Assembly (NCBI GenBank): GCA_023396255.1
Contig: JAEWWU010000009.1
Span: 1 to 37,695, forward strand
Direction: 5' to 3'
Source: Bacteroidota bacterium
GTDB lineage: Bacteria; Bacteroidota; Bacteroidia; Bacteroidales; Porphyromonadaceae
Length of the DNA stretch: 37,695 nt
Shown: positions 16,934 to 25,713 of the stretch, one piece after another
How positions within the stretch are numbered: position 1 is the stretch's first letter
Layout: every line of letters starts with the position of its first letter
The notes under the pieces: generated by a model
Database searches by the model: none
What the model was told of the DNA's origin: nothing
What the model saw: only the letters and a program-made list of their open reading frames with translations
Program-made: the position numbers and the translations under genes

Positions 16934-17008
16934 TGGACATTAAAATAAATATGATCTCTATATGCGCTATATTATAATATGGTGTATGGACTAAGAAGCA
17001 ATTTGAGA

Positions 17009-20000
17009 ATGGCAAAAAAGTTTACGGAATACACTGAAGCTAACTTTTCAAAGATCAACCAAGAGATTTTGGCTCGTTGGAATGGAGAAAATCTGTTCAA
17101 AAAAAGTATCGAAGCACGTCAAGGTGCCCCTGAGTACATATTTTACGAAGGTCCTCCTTCTGCCAATGGTATGCCCGGTATTCATCACGTAATTGCCCGT
17201 ACGATAAAAGATGTTTTTTGTCGTTATAAGACAATGAAAGGCTTCTTGGTGAACAGAAGGGCCGGTTGGGATACGCACGGACTTCCGGTAGAGCTGGGAG
17301 TTGAGAAACTCTTAGGCATCACAAAAGATAGCATCGGGAAAACCATCAGCGTTGCCGAATATAATGCCGCTTGTCGCAAAGAAGTGATGAAATACACCAA
17401 CGAGTGGGAACAACTCACTCAACAAATGGGGTATTGGGTAGATATGGAACACCCTTATATTACCTACGACAACAAATACATAGAGTCTCTTTGGTACTTA
17501 TTAAGTGAAATCTACAAGAAGGGGCTCTTGTATAAAGGCTTTACCATTCAACCTTATTCACCAGCTGCCGGTACCGGGCTTAGTTCTCACGAGCTGAACC
17601 AGCCGGGATGTTATCGCGATGTAAAGGATACGGTTTGTACAGCACAATTCAAAATAGCACACCCTCGTTCGGAATGGACACAACACGGAGAAGCCTTCTT
17701 CTTGGCGTGGACAACAACTCCGTGGACCCTACCGTCTAATACCGCCTTGTGTGTGGGTCCGTCTATCGAATATGTTGCCGTTGAAACCTTCAATCCCTAC
17801 ACATTGGCTCCTATTACGGTTATTTTGGGAGCAGATAGAGTTTCTGCTTATTTTAATTCGGATCAAGAGGTAGCACAGCTCCCCAACGAGCTGAGTGCGG
17901 AGAAGAAAACTGTACCCTACCGGATTGTTGGTCGCTACAAAGGTGCAGAACTTGAGGGGATGCAATACGAACAACTCATTCCGTGGGTACACCCCGGAGA
18001 AAACGCATTCAGAGTGATTGTAGGAGACTTCGTTACCACAGAAGACGGAACTGGTATAGTACACATAGCTCCAACCTTTGGAGCAGATGACGAACGGGTT
18101 GCCAAACAAAACGGTATTCCGCCCCTACTTCTCATTGATTCTGACGGCAACAGGCGTCCAATGGTTGATCTAAAGGGACGATTTTATAAGATAGAGGAGC
18201 TAAATGCCGAATTTGTGCGCAATCAAGTCAATGTTCCCCTCTACGACATATATGCCGGTCGCTATGTAAAGAATCAATACAGCTCTGAAGACCTTTCGGA
18301 CAAGGAAACCTTGGACATTGATATATGCGTTATGCTCAAACAGCAAAATAGAGCCTTCCGCATAGAAAAGCACACCCATAATTATCCTCACTGTTGGCGT
18401 ACAGACAAACCTATTCTCTATTATCCTTTGGATAGCTGGTTCATCAGATCTACAGCCGTCAAGGAGCGTATGATAGAGCTCAACAGCCAAATCAACTGGA
18501 AGCCGGCTTCCACCGGTAGTGGACGCTTTGGCAAGTGGTTAGAAAACCTACAAGATTGGAACTTGTCTCGCAGCCGTTTTTGGGGTACTCCTTTGCCTAT
18601 TTGGAGAACAGAAGACGGCAATCAGGAAATCTGCATATCATCGGTTGCTGAATTATACTCGGAAATAGAAAAATCCGTAGCAGCAGGAATAATGCAAAAA
18701 AATCCAATCAAGAATTTTGTTCCGGGAGACTACAGCGCAGAGAATTATCAATGTATTGACTTGCATCGCCCGTTAGTGGACGAAATAATACTTGTTGCCC
18801 CTAATGGGAAGCCTATGTACCGAGAATCTGACCTTATAGACGTTTGGTTCGATTCGGGAGCTATGCCTTTTGCCCAAGTACACTATCCGTTCGAAAATAA
18901 AGAACTTATAGAGTCCGGGCGTGAATTTCCTGCCGATTTTATTGCTGAAGGAGTCGATCAAACTCGAGGATGGTTCTTCACCCTGCATGCCATTGCAACG
19001 ATGGTTCAAGATAACTTGGCTTTTAAGAATGTTATTGCCAATGGGTTGGTATTGGACAAAAATGGCAACAAGATGAGCAAACGTTTGAGCAATGCCGTAG
19101 ATCCATTTGAAACAATAAAGAGATACGGTTCCGACCCTCTGCGTTGGTATATGGTTACCAATGCTTCTCCTTGGGACAACATAAAGTTTGACATAGAAGG
19201 GGTAAAAGAATCTGGTCGTAAGTTTTTTGGAACACTGTACAACACCTATCAGTTCTTTGCCTTATACGCTAATTTGGATGAATTTGATCCAGAACAAACT
19301 CCCTGTTTACCGGTAGAGCAGAGACCAGAGATTGATCGTTGGATAATTTCTTCTCTCAACAGCTTAGTGAAAAAAGTAGACGAGGAGTTTTCTCTGTACG
19401 AGCCAACCAAAGCTGGTAGAGCCATTGATGAGTTTGTTACCCAGAACTTGAGTAACTGGTATGTTCGCCTTTCGCGTAAACGTTTTTGGGCAGGTAGTAT
19501 GACAGAGGACAAAGCCTCTGCATACCATACCCTTTATCACTGCTTGCGCACTGTAGCTCAATTGATGGCTCCGATCGCTCCTTTCTACGCGGATTCCTTG
19601 TATCGGGATCTCACTCATAGCGGAGAGTCTGTACACCTGTCTTCATTTCCCGAGGTAGACGAGACTAAAATTGATTCGACTTTGGAAACGTGTATGCAAT
19701 TGGCGCAAGATTTCTCGTCTATGGTATTGGCTTTAAGGCGCAAGGTAAACATCAAGGTTCGCCAACCCTTACAGGCAATGATGATCCCAGTTTCTTCACC
19801 TCAAGAAGAAAGGCTCATCAATTCTGTTAGCGAACTGATTATGACCGAAGTAAACGTCAAGGAGATTCGTTTAGTAGATGCCAAAGATCCTATTTGGACA
19901 AGGAAGGTAAAACCTTTATTCAAGAAATTGGGTCCCAAGTACGGAAGCATAATGAAGTCGTTAGCAAAAGCCACTGAGACACTCTCCGACCAACAAATAA

Positions 20001-20428
20001 TGGAACTGCAGAACTTAGGTTTCATCAAATTGACCATTGACAATACTTTGGTAAAGCTTTCCACAGACGATGTTGAGATTATCGCCCAAGATATTCCGGG
20101 CTGGCTAGTTGCCAATGAGGGAAAAAATACAGTTGCACTCGATGTAACGGTTACTCCAAAATTGGAGAAAGAAGGATTGGCAAGAGAATTTATCAACCGA
20201 ATCCAAAACTTGCGCAAACAATCCGGATTGGAAGTAAATGACCATATTGACCTCACATTGCTGTCTAACGAGCGTATGAATGAGGCAATTACGGAACATT
20301 TGGACTATATTTCCAAACAGATACAAGCAGATAACATTGTTATCAGCGATGTTATTAGTGATGCCACAGAGATTGAAATTGAAGATATGATGCTTTCCGT
20401 TGTACTGGTTAAGAGTAACAACCAATAA
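17009..20428 (+). CDS. ileS: Isoleucyl-tRNA synthetase
   Basis: 1139 aa class I synthetase charging tRNA-Ile. The HIGH-like signature is ANGMPGIHHVIARTIKD (Met55 to His60 within it), and KMSKR is at 688-692. The editing (CP1) domain contains TTPWTLPSNTALCVGP and DGTGIVHIAPTFGADD. The long form with GIHH and the extended C-terminal domain is the type common in Bacteroidota and eukaryotes. ATG 17009 (MAKKFTEY) was chosen over ATG 16979, which adds ten residues not seen in the family. It heads an operon with the DksA-like gene (16 bases on), lspA and the DUF4296-type gene. Confidence 0.97.
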   Translation: MAKKFTEYTEANFSKINQEILARWNGENLFKKSIEARQGAPEYIFYEGPPSANGMPGIHHVIARTIKDVFCRYKTMKGFLVNRRAGWDTHGLPVELGVEKLLGITKDSIGKTISVAEYNAACRKEVMKYTNEWEQLTQQMGYWVDMEHPYITYDNKYIESLWYLLSEIYKKGLLYKGFTIQPYSPAAGTGLSSHELNQPGCYRDVKDTVCTAQFKIAHPRSEWTQHGEAFFLAWTTTPWTLPSNTALCVGPSIEYVAVETFNPYTLAPITVILGADRVSAYFNSDQEVAQLPNELSAEKKTVPYRIVGRYKGAELEGMQYEQLIPWVHPGENAFRVIVGDFVTTEDGTGIVHIAPTFGADDERVAKQNGIPPLLLIDSDGNRRPMVDLKGRFYKIEELNAEFVRNQVNVPLYDIYAGRYVKNQYSSEDLSDKETLDIDICVMLKQQNRAFRIEKHTHNYPHCWRTDKPILYYPLDSWFIRSTAVKERMIELNSQINWKPASTGSGRFGKWLENLQDWNLSRSRFWGTPLPIWRTEDGNQEICISSVAELYSEIEKSVAAGIMQKNPIKNFVPGDYSAENYQCIDLHRPLVDEIILVAPNGKPMYRESDLIDVWFDSGAMPFAQVHYPFENKELIESGREFPADFIAEGVDQTRGWFFTLHAIATMVQDNLAFKNVIANGLVLDKNGNKMSKRLSNAVDPFETIKRYGSDPLRWYMVTNASPWDNIKFDIEGVKESGRKFFGTLYNTYQFFALYANLDEFDPEQTPCLPVEQRPEIDRWIISSLNSLVKKVDEEFSLYEPTKAGRAIDEFVTQNLSNWYVRLSRKRFWAGSMTEDKASAYHTLYHCLRTVAQLMAPIAPFYADSLYRDLTHSGESVHLSSFPEVDETKIDSTLETCMQLAQDFSSMVLALRRKVNIKVRQPLQAMMIPVSSPQEERLINSVSELIMTEVNVKEIRLVDAKDPIWTRKVKPLFKKLGPKYGSIMKSLAKATETLSDQQIMELQNLGFIKLTIDNTLVKLSTDDVEIIAQDIPGWLVANEGKNTVALDVTVTPKLEKEGLAREFINRIQNLRKQSGLEVNDHIDLTLLSNERMNEAITEHLDYISKQIQADNIVISDVISDATEIEIEDMMLSVVLVKSNNQ

Positions 20429-20444
20429 TAGAGATACGAAAGAT

Positions 20445-20834
20445 ATGAGTGAAGATGTAAAAAATAGGTATTCGGAAGAAGAATTGATGGAGTTCAAAGC
20501 CATCATATTGGCCAAATTGGAGAAGGCTCAGAGCGACTACGATCAATTGCATTCAGCCATTACCAATGGAGCAGGAAATGATGTTTCAGACACATCTCCT
20601 ACATTCAAAGAAATCGAAGAAGGAGCTCTTATGCTCTCGAAACAAGAAGCAGCTATGCAGGCTCAACGCATATTAAAGTTCATCCAAAACTTGAAGTATG
20701 CCCTCATTCGCATCGAAAATGGGACCTATGGTGTTTGCCGAGAAACAGGTAAACTTATTCCAAAAGAAAGGTTACGCGCCGTTCCTCACGCTACCACAAC
20801 CATAGAAGGCAAACTCAACGAAAAGAAAAATTAA
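20445..20834 (+). CDS. TraR/DksA-family protein with a degenerate zinc finger
   Basis: 129 aa. The N-terminal coiled coil (about 11-90, EEELMEFKAIILAKLEKAQSDY through AQRILKFIQNLKYALIRIENG) and the following GTYGVCRETGKLIPKERLRAVPHAT segment match the DksA/TraR family. DksA enters the RNA polymerase secondary channel in the stringent response. Only one of the usual four zinc cysteines remains (Cys98), so the finger must fold without zinc; this is common in Bacteroidota homologues. ATG 20445 is chosen over an ATG at 20400 that would overlap ileS. Confidence 0.88.
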   Translation: MSEDVKNRYSEEELMEFKAIILAKLEKAQSDYDQLHSAITNGAGNDVSDTSPTFKEIEEGALMLSKQEAAMQAQRILKFIQNLKYALIRIENGTYGVCRETGKLIPKERLRAVPHATTTIEGKLNEKKN

Positions 20835-20915
20835 GCAAACCTACCAATGATGCATTTTCTCTGCTGTATGTTTCGGTGGAGAATGTGCATCTGTCTTTTT
20901 TAGAATCTTATCTTT

Positions 20916-21611
20916 ATGGAGCAATGCGTACACTCCAATAACACAAAGGAAAAGCGTCCTCTTCCTTACATCCTATTGATATTAGTTCTTTTAAGCATCG
21001 ATCAAGCCATCAAGATTTGGGTGAAAACCCATATGGCTATCGGTGATGAATTTATTGTTTTTGATTGGTTTCGAATTCTTTTTGTAGAAAATCCCGGGAT
21101 GGCATATGGAATAGAGTTGGGCAGTAAATTATTTCTCACTCTGTTTAGGATCATTGCTATGTGTTTCGCCTTGTTTGTATTGCTCAAAAGCATTGCAGAT
21201 AAACGTTTATCTACATTCTTTTGTATCACATTGGCCATAATTATTGCAGGGGGGGTAGGAAATGTGGTCGATTGCATTTTCTACGGTCAGCTTTTTGGTT
21301 CCAGCCAAGGAACGATTACCAACTTTTTACCTAAAGAAGGAGGGTATGCTCCTTGGTTTATGGGCAATGTGGTAGATATGTTCTACTTCCCCATTATCAA
21401 TAGTACTTATCCATCTTGGATTCCTTTCGTTGGTGGAACTCGATTTGTATTTTTCAGTCCCGTTTTCAACTTTGCAGATAGCTGCATCTCTGTTGGTGTT
21501 ATTGCTCTATTTCTTTTTCACTCCCATTCTGTTGCATATGCTTTGGAACTGGGTTTTACGTCTATAAAAGAATCTGTAAAAGGTCTGGCAAAGAGGATGA
21601 GAACCAAGTAA
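20916..21611 (+). CDS. lspA: Lipoprotein signal peptidase (signal peptidase II)
   Basis: 231 aa membrane aspartyl protease that cleaves the signal peptides of diacylated prolipoproteins. Recognisable are IDQAIKIWV in the first helix, NPGMAYGI (59-66), GNVVD (Asp119), NVVDMF (Asp154) and FNFADSCISVG (Asp188); the VVD and NxAD aspartates are the family's catalytic pair. It is longer than the E. coli enzyme owing to an insertion between 120 and 180, usual in Bacteroidota. It precedes a lipoprotein gene by three bases. Confidence 0.95.
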   Translation: MEQCVHSNNTKEKRPLPYILLILVLLSIDQAIKIWVKTHMAIGDEFIVFDWFRILFVENPGMAYGIELGSKLFLTLFRIIAMCFALFVLLKSIADKRLSTFFCITLAIIIAGGVGNVVDCIFYGQLFGSSQGTITNFLPKEGGYAPWFMGNVVDMFYFPIINSTYPSWIPFVGGTRFVFFSPVFNFADSCISVGVIALFLFHSHSVAYALELGFTSIKESVKGLAKRMRTK

Positions 21612-21614
21612 AAG

Positions 21615-22484
21615 ATGATGGAAAAATTTGTAGCTCCTTTTTTCATTATGCTCAATCGACACTTGGGGCTTTTATTTTTGCTGCTGTGTTTGCCTCTTTT
21701 TTTATTTGGTTGTAAGAAGAAGTGGCAACGAATACCCAACGAAAAACTCGAAAAATTATTGGGAGAGCTCTACATTGCGGAAAGTACTCTAAAAGGGATG
21801 AATATATATGATCTCAAGGAAGACTCGGTACAAAGTGATGTTCGAAAATCTATTTTTGAAAAATATGGTGTTACAGAAAAAGATTTCGACAGCACAATTT
21901 ATTATTTAGGACAACACAGACTAGATCTATTATCAGAAATTTGTAGTAAATCTATACATCGAATAGAGCAGTTTCAACATCTTTATTTAGATTCCATCAA
22001 CAAAAAAAGCGATCCCTCCGGAAAATATGCCCAGCAAATAGAACAAAAATTTTCTGATAGTTTATCTATAATTCTTCCTTCCGTAAACTTTATAGCCAAC
22101 AAGGGAAACTCAAATATTTCCTCTTCAAAGATTCAACTGCCATTTTCCTTTTTGAAACCGATATCTATTCATCTTTCTGGAATACTTTATGGCAATTTTT
22201 CTCCATCATCCATACTCATTGCCTTAGAAGTAACTACCCCAAACGGTCGTACTTATGAAAAGGCTGTACACCTCAAACACGAAGGTGCTTTTTCTTTGTA
22301 TACTTCACTGGATGAAGTACCCAGAGGGACCACTGTTTTAGTTTCTTTTAGACCACTGTTACAAGATAAAACGGCCTTCTTTCAATTGGGAAACCTCAGG
22401 ATAATCCCCAAGCAATCACCATTAGATCGCATAGAATTACAGAAGCTATTGCAACAACAATATCCAGTTCCTCCATTTAACTAA
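21615..22484 (+). CDS. DUF4296-type lipoprotein
   Basis: 289 aa. A hydrophobic N-terminus ending LFLFGC (Cys33; Cys22 if translation begins at ATG 21648) is a lipoprotein signal. The segment IPNEKLEKLLGELYIAESTL, then VRKSIFEKYGVTEKDFDSTIYYLGQH matches the small DUF4296 domain, which in Bacteroidota is frequently encoded next to lspA. The second half (IHLSGILYGNFSPSSILIALEVTTPNGRTYEKAVHLKH) looks beta-rich and I do not recognise it. It is probably anchored in the periplasm or outer membrane. It starts three bases after lspA. Confidence 0.75.
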   Translation: MMEKFVAPFFIMLNRHLGLLFLLLCLPLFLFGCKKKWQRIPNEKLEKLLGELYIAESTLKGMNIYDLKEDSVQSDVRKSIFEKYGVTEKDFDSTIYYLGQHRLDLLSEICSKSIHRIEQFQHLYLDSINKKSDPSGKYAQQIEQKFSDSLSIILPSVNFIANKGNSNISSSKIQLPFSFLKPISIHLSGILYGNFSPSSILIALEVTTPNGRTYEKAVHLKHEGAFSLYTSLDEVPRGTTVLVSFRPLLQDKTAFFQLGNLRIIPKQSPLDRIELQKLLQQQYPVPPFN

Positions 22485-22498
22485 CAAGCCACTCTTTT

Positions 22499-22723
22499 AT
22501 GCGAGGTAAAACGTACCTTTTAGATTCGAGAAGAAGCTATGCGTGTCACTCATTGATTTGGTTGGGCAAAAAGCATCACAACGTACGGGTATCTATATCT
22601 CCATCCAACATTCCTCAACTTTCTTCTTTTGTTCGAGAAACGGAAAACACCATTTTTCTTTGCGGTACTTGGCAACTAGTATTCAATAATGACAATCACA
22701 CTTTTCAAATAATCTCATTATAG
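22499..22723 (+). CDS. Small hypothetical protein (74 aa)
   Basis: Starts 14 bases after the DUF4296-type gene on the same strand, so it may be the last gene of the ileS operon. The product has no signal peptide or membrane segment and contains VRVSISPSNIPQLSSFVRE and FLCGTWQLVFNNDNHTF. I do not recognise it. Its position and coding-like composition argue for a real gene, the short length against. Confidence 0.4.
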   Translation: MRGKTYLLDSRRSYACHSLIWLGKKHHNVRVSISPSNIPQLSSFVRETENTIFLCGTWQLVFNNDNHTFQIISL

Positions 22724-22764
22724 GGATAAAAATATCTGCAAGAGAAAAAAAGAACGAAAACCTA

Positions 22765-22794
22765 TTGCAAAGAAAAAAAATTGAACTATCTTTG
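22765..22794 (+). promoter_or_regulatory. Predicted promoter of the tRNA-Val pair
   Basis: TTG at 22765-22767 and TATCTTTG at 22787-22794, with a 19-base spacer, lie 53 bases before the first tRNA. Confidence 0.65.
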
Positions 22795-22847
22795 CAGCGT
22801 TGAAACAGCAGAGTGGCTGTTGAATAAACATAAAGAAATAAAAGAGA

Positions 22848-22922
22848 GGGTCTATAGCTCAGCTGGTTTAGAGCATCTGCCTTACAAGCAGAGGGTCATA
22901 GGTTCGAATCCTATTGGACCCA
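22848..22922 (+). tRNA. tRNA-Val (anticodon TAC), copy 1
   Basis: A full cloverleaf can be folded: acceptor GGGTCTA/TGGACCC, D arm GCTC/GAGC, anticodon stem TCTGC/GCAGA with loop CTTACAA (anticodon TAC), and T arm ATAGG-TTCGAAT-CCTAT. The 3' CCA is not encoded. The 75 bases are identical to copy 2. Confidence 0.97.
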
Positions 22923-22940
22923 CTCTCTATGATAAAAAAC

Positions 22941-23015
22941 GGGTCTATAGCTCAGCTGGTTTAGAGCATCTGCCTTACAAGCAGAGGGTCATAGGTTCGA
23001 ATCCTATTGGACCCA
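22941..23015 (+). tRNA. tRNA-Val (anticodon TAC), copy 2
   Basis: Identical in sequence and fold to copy 1, starting 93 bases further on with an 18-base spacer. Followed by a terminator, so the two form one transcript. Confidence 0.97.
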
Positions 23016-23027
23016 CGTACTTTTGTC

Positions 23028-23063
23028 GGCTTTTACCTTTTAGAGGTAGAAGCCATTTTTTTT
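23028..23063 (+). terminator. Terminator of the tRNA-Val transcript
   Basis: GGCTTTTACC (23028-23037) pairs with GGTAGAAGCC (23045-23054) with one G-T wobble, followed by a run of T. Confidence 0.85.
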
Positions 23064-23088
23064 ATCATCTCACAAAAAAGGAAATTTA

Positions 23089-23119
23089 TTGCCTTTTTCA
23101 TCTAATGAATGTACTTTTA
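23089..23119 (+). promoter_or_regulatory. Possible promoter of the MarR-acyl-CoA ligase genes
   Basis: TTG at 23089-23091 and TACTTTTA at 23112-23119 (one mismatch to TAnnTTTG) with a 20-base spacer, 24 bases before ATG 23143. Confidence 0.35.
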
Positions 23120-23142
23120 ACTTTCGCTATCATCATTTATCT

Positions 23143-23805
23143 ATGGAGTACGAACTGCTAAAAGAAGTAATACAAAACTTGGAACTATTTGAGAAGACCG
23201 CTTCAACAAAAGACAAAAGTTTAACCATCGAGGGTTTTAGTGCCTTTTTACAAGCGGAAATGCAAAAAAGGTCAAGTGCTCCCCGGCTTCAAGAATATAC
23301 TGATGCTTATCTCAATAGTTTGATTGCCAGAGATATAAGCTATTTGTATAGATATATGAGGGGGTATATGAGAAAAGCCATAAAAACAACAAAACTGCAG
23401 ACGACAGACGATTACATCTACCTCGTTACAATTATGGCTAGAGGTCCCATAACTAAAACGGATTTGAATTTGTGCAACGTTATGGAAAAAACCACTGGAG
23501 CTGAAATAATAAAACGTTTACTAACATTGGGACTGATTGAACAAACCAGTAATCCAAATGACAAACGGAGCCTTTTAGTATCTATCACTCCTGAAGGACG
23601 AGAAGAACTCAAAAAACTTTTCCCAGAATTGCAAGTAAGTGCTGACATCTTTTTATCCTCTCTAAACAGAGGTCAAAAACAGATTTTACTCCAATTACAT
23701 ACAAAAATCAACCAGGCTAATATGAGTTTATTTATGGAACATAGAGACACTCCCCTCAATCAATTAAAGACCATAATATCTCAAAATAAGGATGGCGAAA
23801 AATAA
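23143..23805 (+). CDS. MarR-family transcriptional regulator
   Basis: 220 aa. The central region is a winged helix: DDYIYLVTIMARGPITKTDLNLCNVMEKTTGAEIIKRLLTLGLIEQ with the wing NPNDKRSLLVSITPEGREEL (137-156), the most diagnostic MarR feature. The N-terminal 85 residues are helical and longer than in most MarR proteins. These are usually dimeric repressors whose DNA binding is relieved by small ligands. It starts 33 bases before an acyl-CoA ligase gene, so acyl-CoA or fatty-acid control is a reasonable inference. ATG 23143 is preferred to a TTG at 23089 that overlaps the possible promoter. Confidence 0.85.
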   Translation: MEYELLKEVIQNLELFEKTASTKDKSLTIEGFSAFLQAEMQKRSSAPRLQEYTDAYLNSLIARDISYLYRYMRGYMRKAIKTTKLQTTDDYIYLVTIMARGPITKTDLNLCNVMEKTTGAEIIKRLLTLGLIEQTSNPNDKRSLLVSITPEGREELKKLFPELQVSADIFLSSLNRGQKQILLQLHTKINQANMSLFMEHRDTPLNQLKTIISQNKDGEK

Positions 23806-23838
23806 CCATCTATGTAACCTATTTCTTTCAATATTTCT

Positions 23839-25650
23839 ATGATAAATACGCATACATCCGAACTAACAAAAGTTCTAAGCACAACTTATCGCAAAAAAAA
23901 TATGTTGCGATATCTGACAAATCAGAAAGATTGGCAACAAGATTCGGGAGAAACCCTTTCTCAAAAAATAATGGCAGCAGCCCAAGGGTTGTCTCATTTT
24001 AAAGTGCAACGAGGGGAGTGCGTTGGCATATATTCTCAAAATATGCCACAATGTATTTATTGCGAAATGGGAATGTTTACCATCGGGGCAGTTTCGGTTC
24101 CGATCTATGCAACCTGCTCTCCAGAACAAGTTCATTTTATAGCTCGAGACGCACGGGTTCGACTAATTTTCGTCGGTAGTCAATTTGAATACAACAATGC
24201 TTACCACGTACAAAGCACACAAGGTCAAATCGAACAAATTATCGTATTCGACCAAAATGTTGTCAAAAATCCCAAGGATACAACTACCCTTTACTACAAC
24301 GAATTTATTAGCCTTGGTAATTCTATGCCACACGAGGCATACGTAAAAAGTCAGATGGGAGATGGTTTAATGGAAGATTTGGCCATTCTTATATACACCT
24401 CTGGTACCACCGGAATTCCCAAAGGAGTCCAAATCACCCACAAAATGATTCTTACTCAAGTAAAGGCACATCACGAATTATTTCCCTACTTAGGCAGTAA
24501 AGACGTCTCTGTTAATTTCTTACCTTTGAGCCACGTTTTTGAAAAACTATGGGTATACTTTTGCCTCACATATGGGCTTAAGGTAGTGGTGGTCACCAAT
24601 CCCAAGGAGATAATGACTCTTATGCCTCAGATAAAACCGACTGTAATGTGCAATGTTCCTAGATATTGGGAAAAAGTGTACCAAGGAGTAAGAGAACACA
24701 TAGAACGCTCTCCTCGCTTTATGACAAAAATCTATAACCGAGCCCTAAGGATTGGAGAGAAATATTATCTCGAGTATAGAAATCAAGGACGTTCTATTCC
24801 GTTCTTGCTTTCTCTGCAAAACGACTTCTACCAACGCACTATTTTTTATCTCCTTAAAAGAGTTTTAGGTCTCCACAAAGGACGCTTCTACCCTACTGCT
24901 GGAGCTCCCTTAGCCGTTGATATCAATCGCTTTTTACACGCTGCTGGATTTAACATCGTAGTGGGTTATGGTTTGACAGAGACAGCTGCAACAGTTTCTG
25001 TTTACAGAGATCAAGGATTTGTTCTTTCGTCCATAGGAGAACCTTTGAACTCTGTAAATGTACGTATTGACCCCAACACCAACGAAATACAGGTTAAGGG
25101 CGATAGTATAACCCCAGGGTATTACAATAACCCCCAAGCCAATGCAGAAGCTTTTACCGAAGATGGTTGGTTCAGAACTGGAGATGCTGGACGAATGGAA
25201 GGAAATACTCTTTTCTTTGTCGAACGAATAAAAGAGCTCTTCAAAACATCAAACGGAAAATACATAGCCCCGCAACAAATCGAAAATACGCTTATAGGAG
25301 ATTCGTATTTTGAACAAGTTGCAGTAATTGCAGATGAGCGCAAATATGTCAGTGCTCTTATTTTCCCCAATTGGCAAAAGCTGCAAAAAACTCTATTCGA
25401 ACGCAACGTTATACCATCGTTAGATATTCCTCCCAAAGAATTAGCTTCTAACAAGCAAATTATAGATATGGTTATGGCACACATCGAGAAGCTGCAATCT
25501 CATTTGGCTAACTTTGAAAAAATAAAAAAGATCACACTTATCACAGAACCATTTACCATCGAGAATGGACTACTGACAAACACGCTAAAGCTAAAGCGTA
25601 AAAACATAATGGAAACGTACGCCAGAGAAATAGATTTGATGTACCTTTGA
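23839..25650 (+). CDS. Long-chain acyl-CoA synthetase (AMP-forming)
   Basis: 603 aa ANL-superfamily enzyme. The P-loop YTSGTTGIPKG is at 186-196. Also present are LPLSHVFEK, the GYGLTETA motif, GWFRTGDAG and the hinge region LFFVERIKELFKTSNGKYIAPQQIE. The length, LSHVFE and the C-terminal LKLKRKNIMETYAREIDLMY are typical of bacterial and eukaryotic long-chain fatty-acid CoA ligases. It activates fatty acids to acyl-CoA via an acyl-AMP at the membrane. Probably regulated by, and co-transcribed with, the MarR gene 33 bases upstream. Confidence 0.92.
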   Translation: MINTHTSELTKVLSTTYRKKNMLRYLTNQKDWQQDSGETLSQKIMAAAQGLSHFKVQRGECVGIYSQNMPQCIYCEMGMFTIGAVSVPIYATCSPEQVHFIARDARVRLIFVGSQFEYNNAYHVQSTQGQIEQIIVFDQNVVKNPKDTTTLYYNEFISLGNSMPHEAYVKSQMGDGLMEDLAILIYTSGTTGIPKGVQITHKMILTQVKAHHELFPYLGSKDVSVNFLPLSHVFEKLWVYFCLTYGLKVVVVTNPKEIMTLMPQIKPTVMCNVPRYWEKVYQGVREHIERSPRFMTKIYNRALRIGEKYYLEYRNQGRSIPFLLSLQNDFYQRTIFYLLKRVLGLHKGRFYPTAGAPLAVDINRFLHAAGFNIVVGYGLTETAATVSVYRDQGFVLSSIGEPLNSVNVRIDPNTNEIQVKGDSITPGYYNNPQANAEAFTEDGWFRTGDAGRMEGNTLFFVERIKELFKTSNGKYIAPQQIENTLIGDSYFEQVAVIADERKYVSALIFPNWQKLQKTLFERNVIPSLDIPPKELASNKQIIDMVMAHIEKLQSHLANFEKIKKITLITEPFTIENGLLTNTLKLKRKNIMETYAREIDLMYL

Positions 25651-25679
25651 GACCTATTTGTAGGTAAGGGTGTTTTTTA
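25651..25679 (+). terminator. Weak terminator between acyl-CoA ligase and prfB
   Basis: ACCTA (25652-25656) pairs with TAGGT (25661-25665) around a TTTG loop, and a T-rich stretch follows some bases later. The stem is short and the spacing is not ideal. Confidence 0.3.
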
Positions 25680-25713
25680 TTTCTATGTTTTACTAAATCA
25701 GATAAAATAAATT

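Noticed and set aside
21241..21260. G7 run in lspA as a phase-variation tract
   Set aside because: Seven bases inside the conserved AGGVGN region of an essential gene is short and explained by the codons for Gly-Gly.
22781..23161. 126-codon plus-strand frame with a repeated peptide
   Set aside because: It is the translation of the two tRNA-Val genes; the repeat in the peptide reflects the tRNA duplication.
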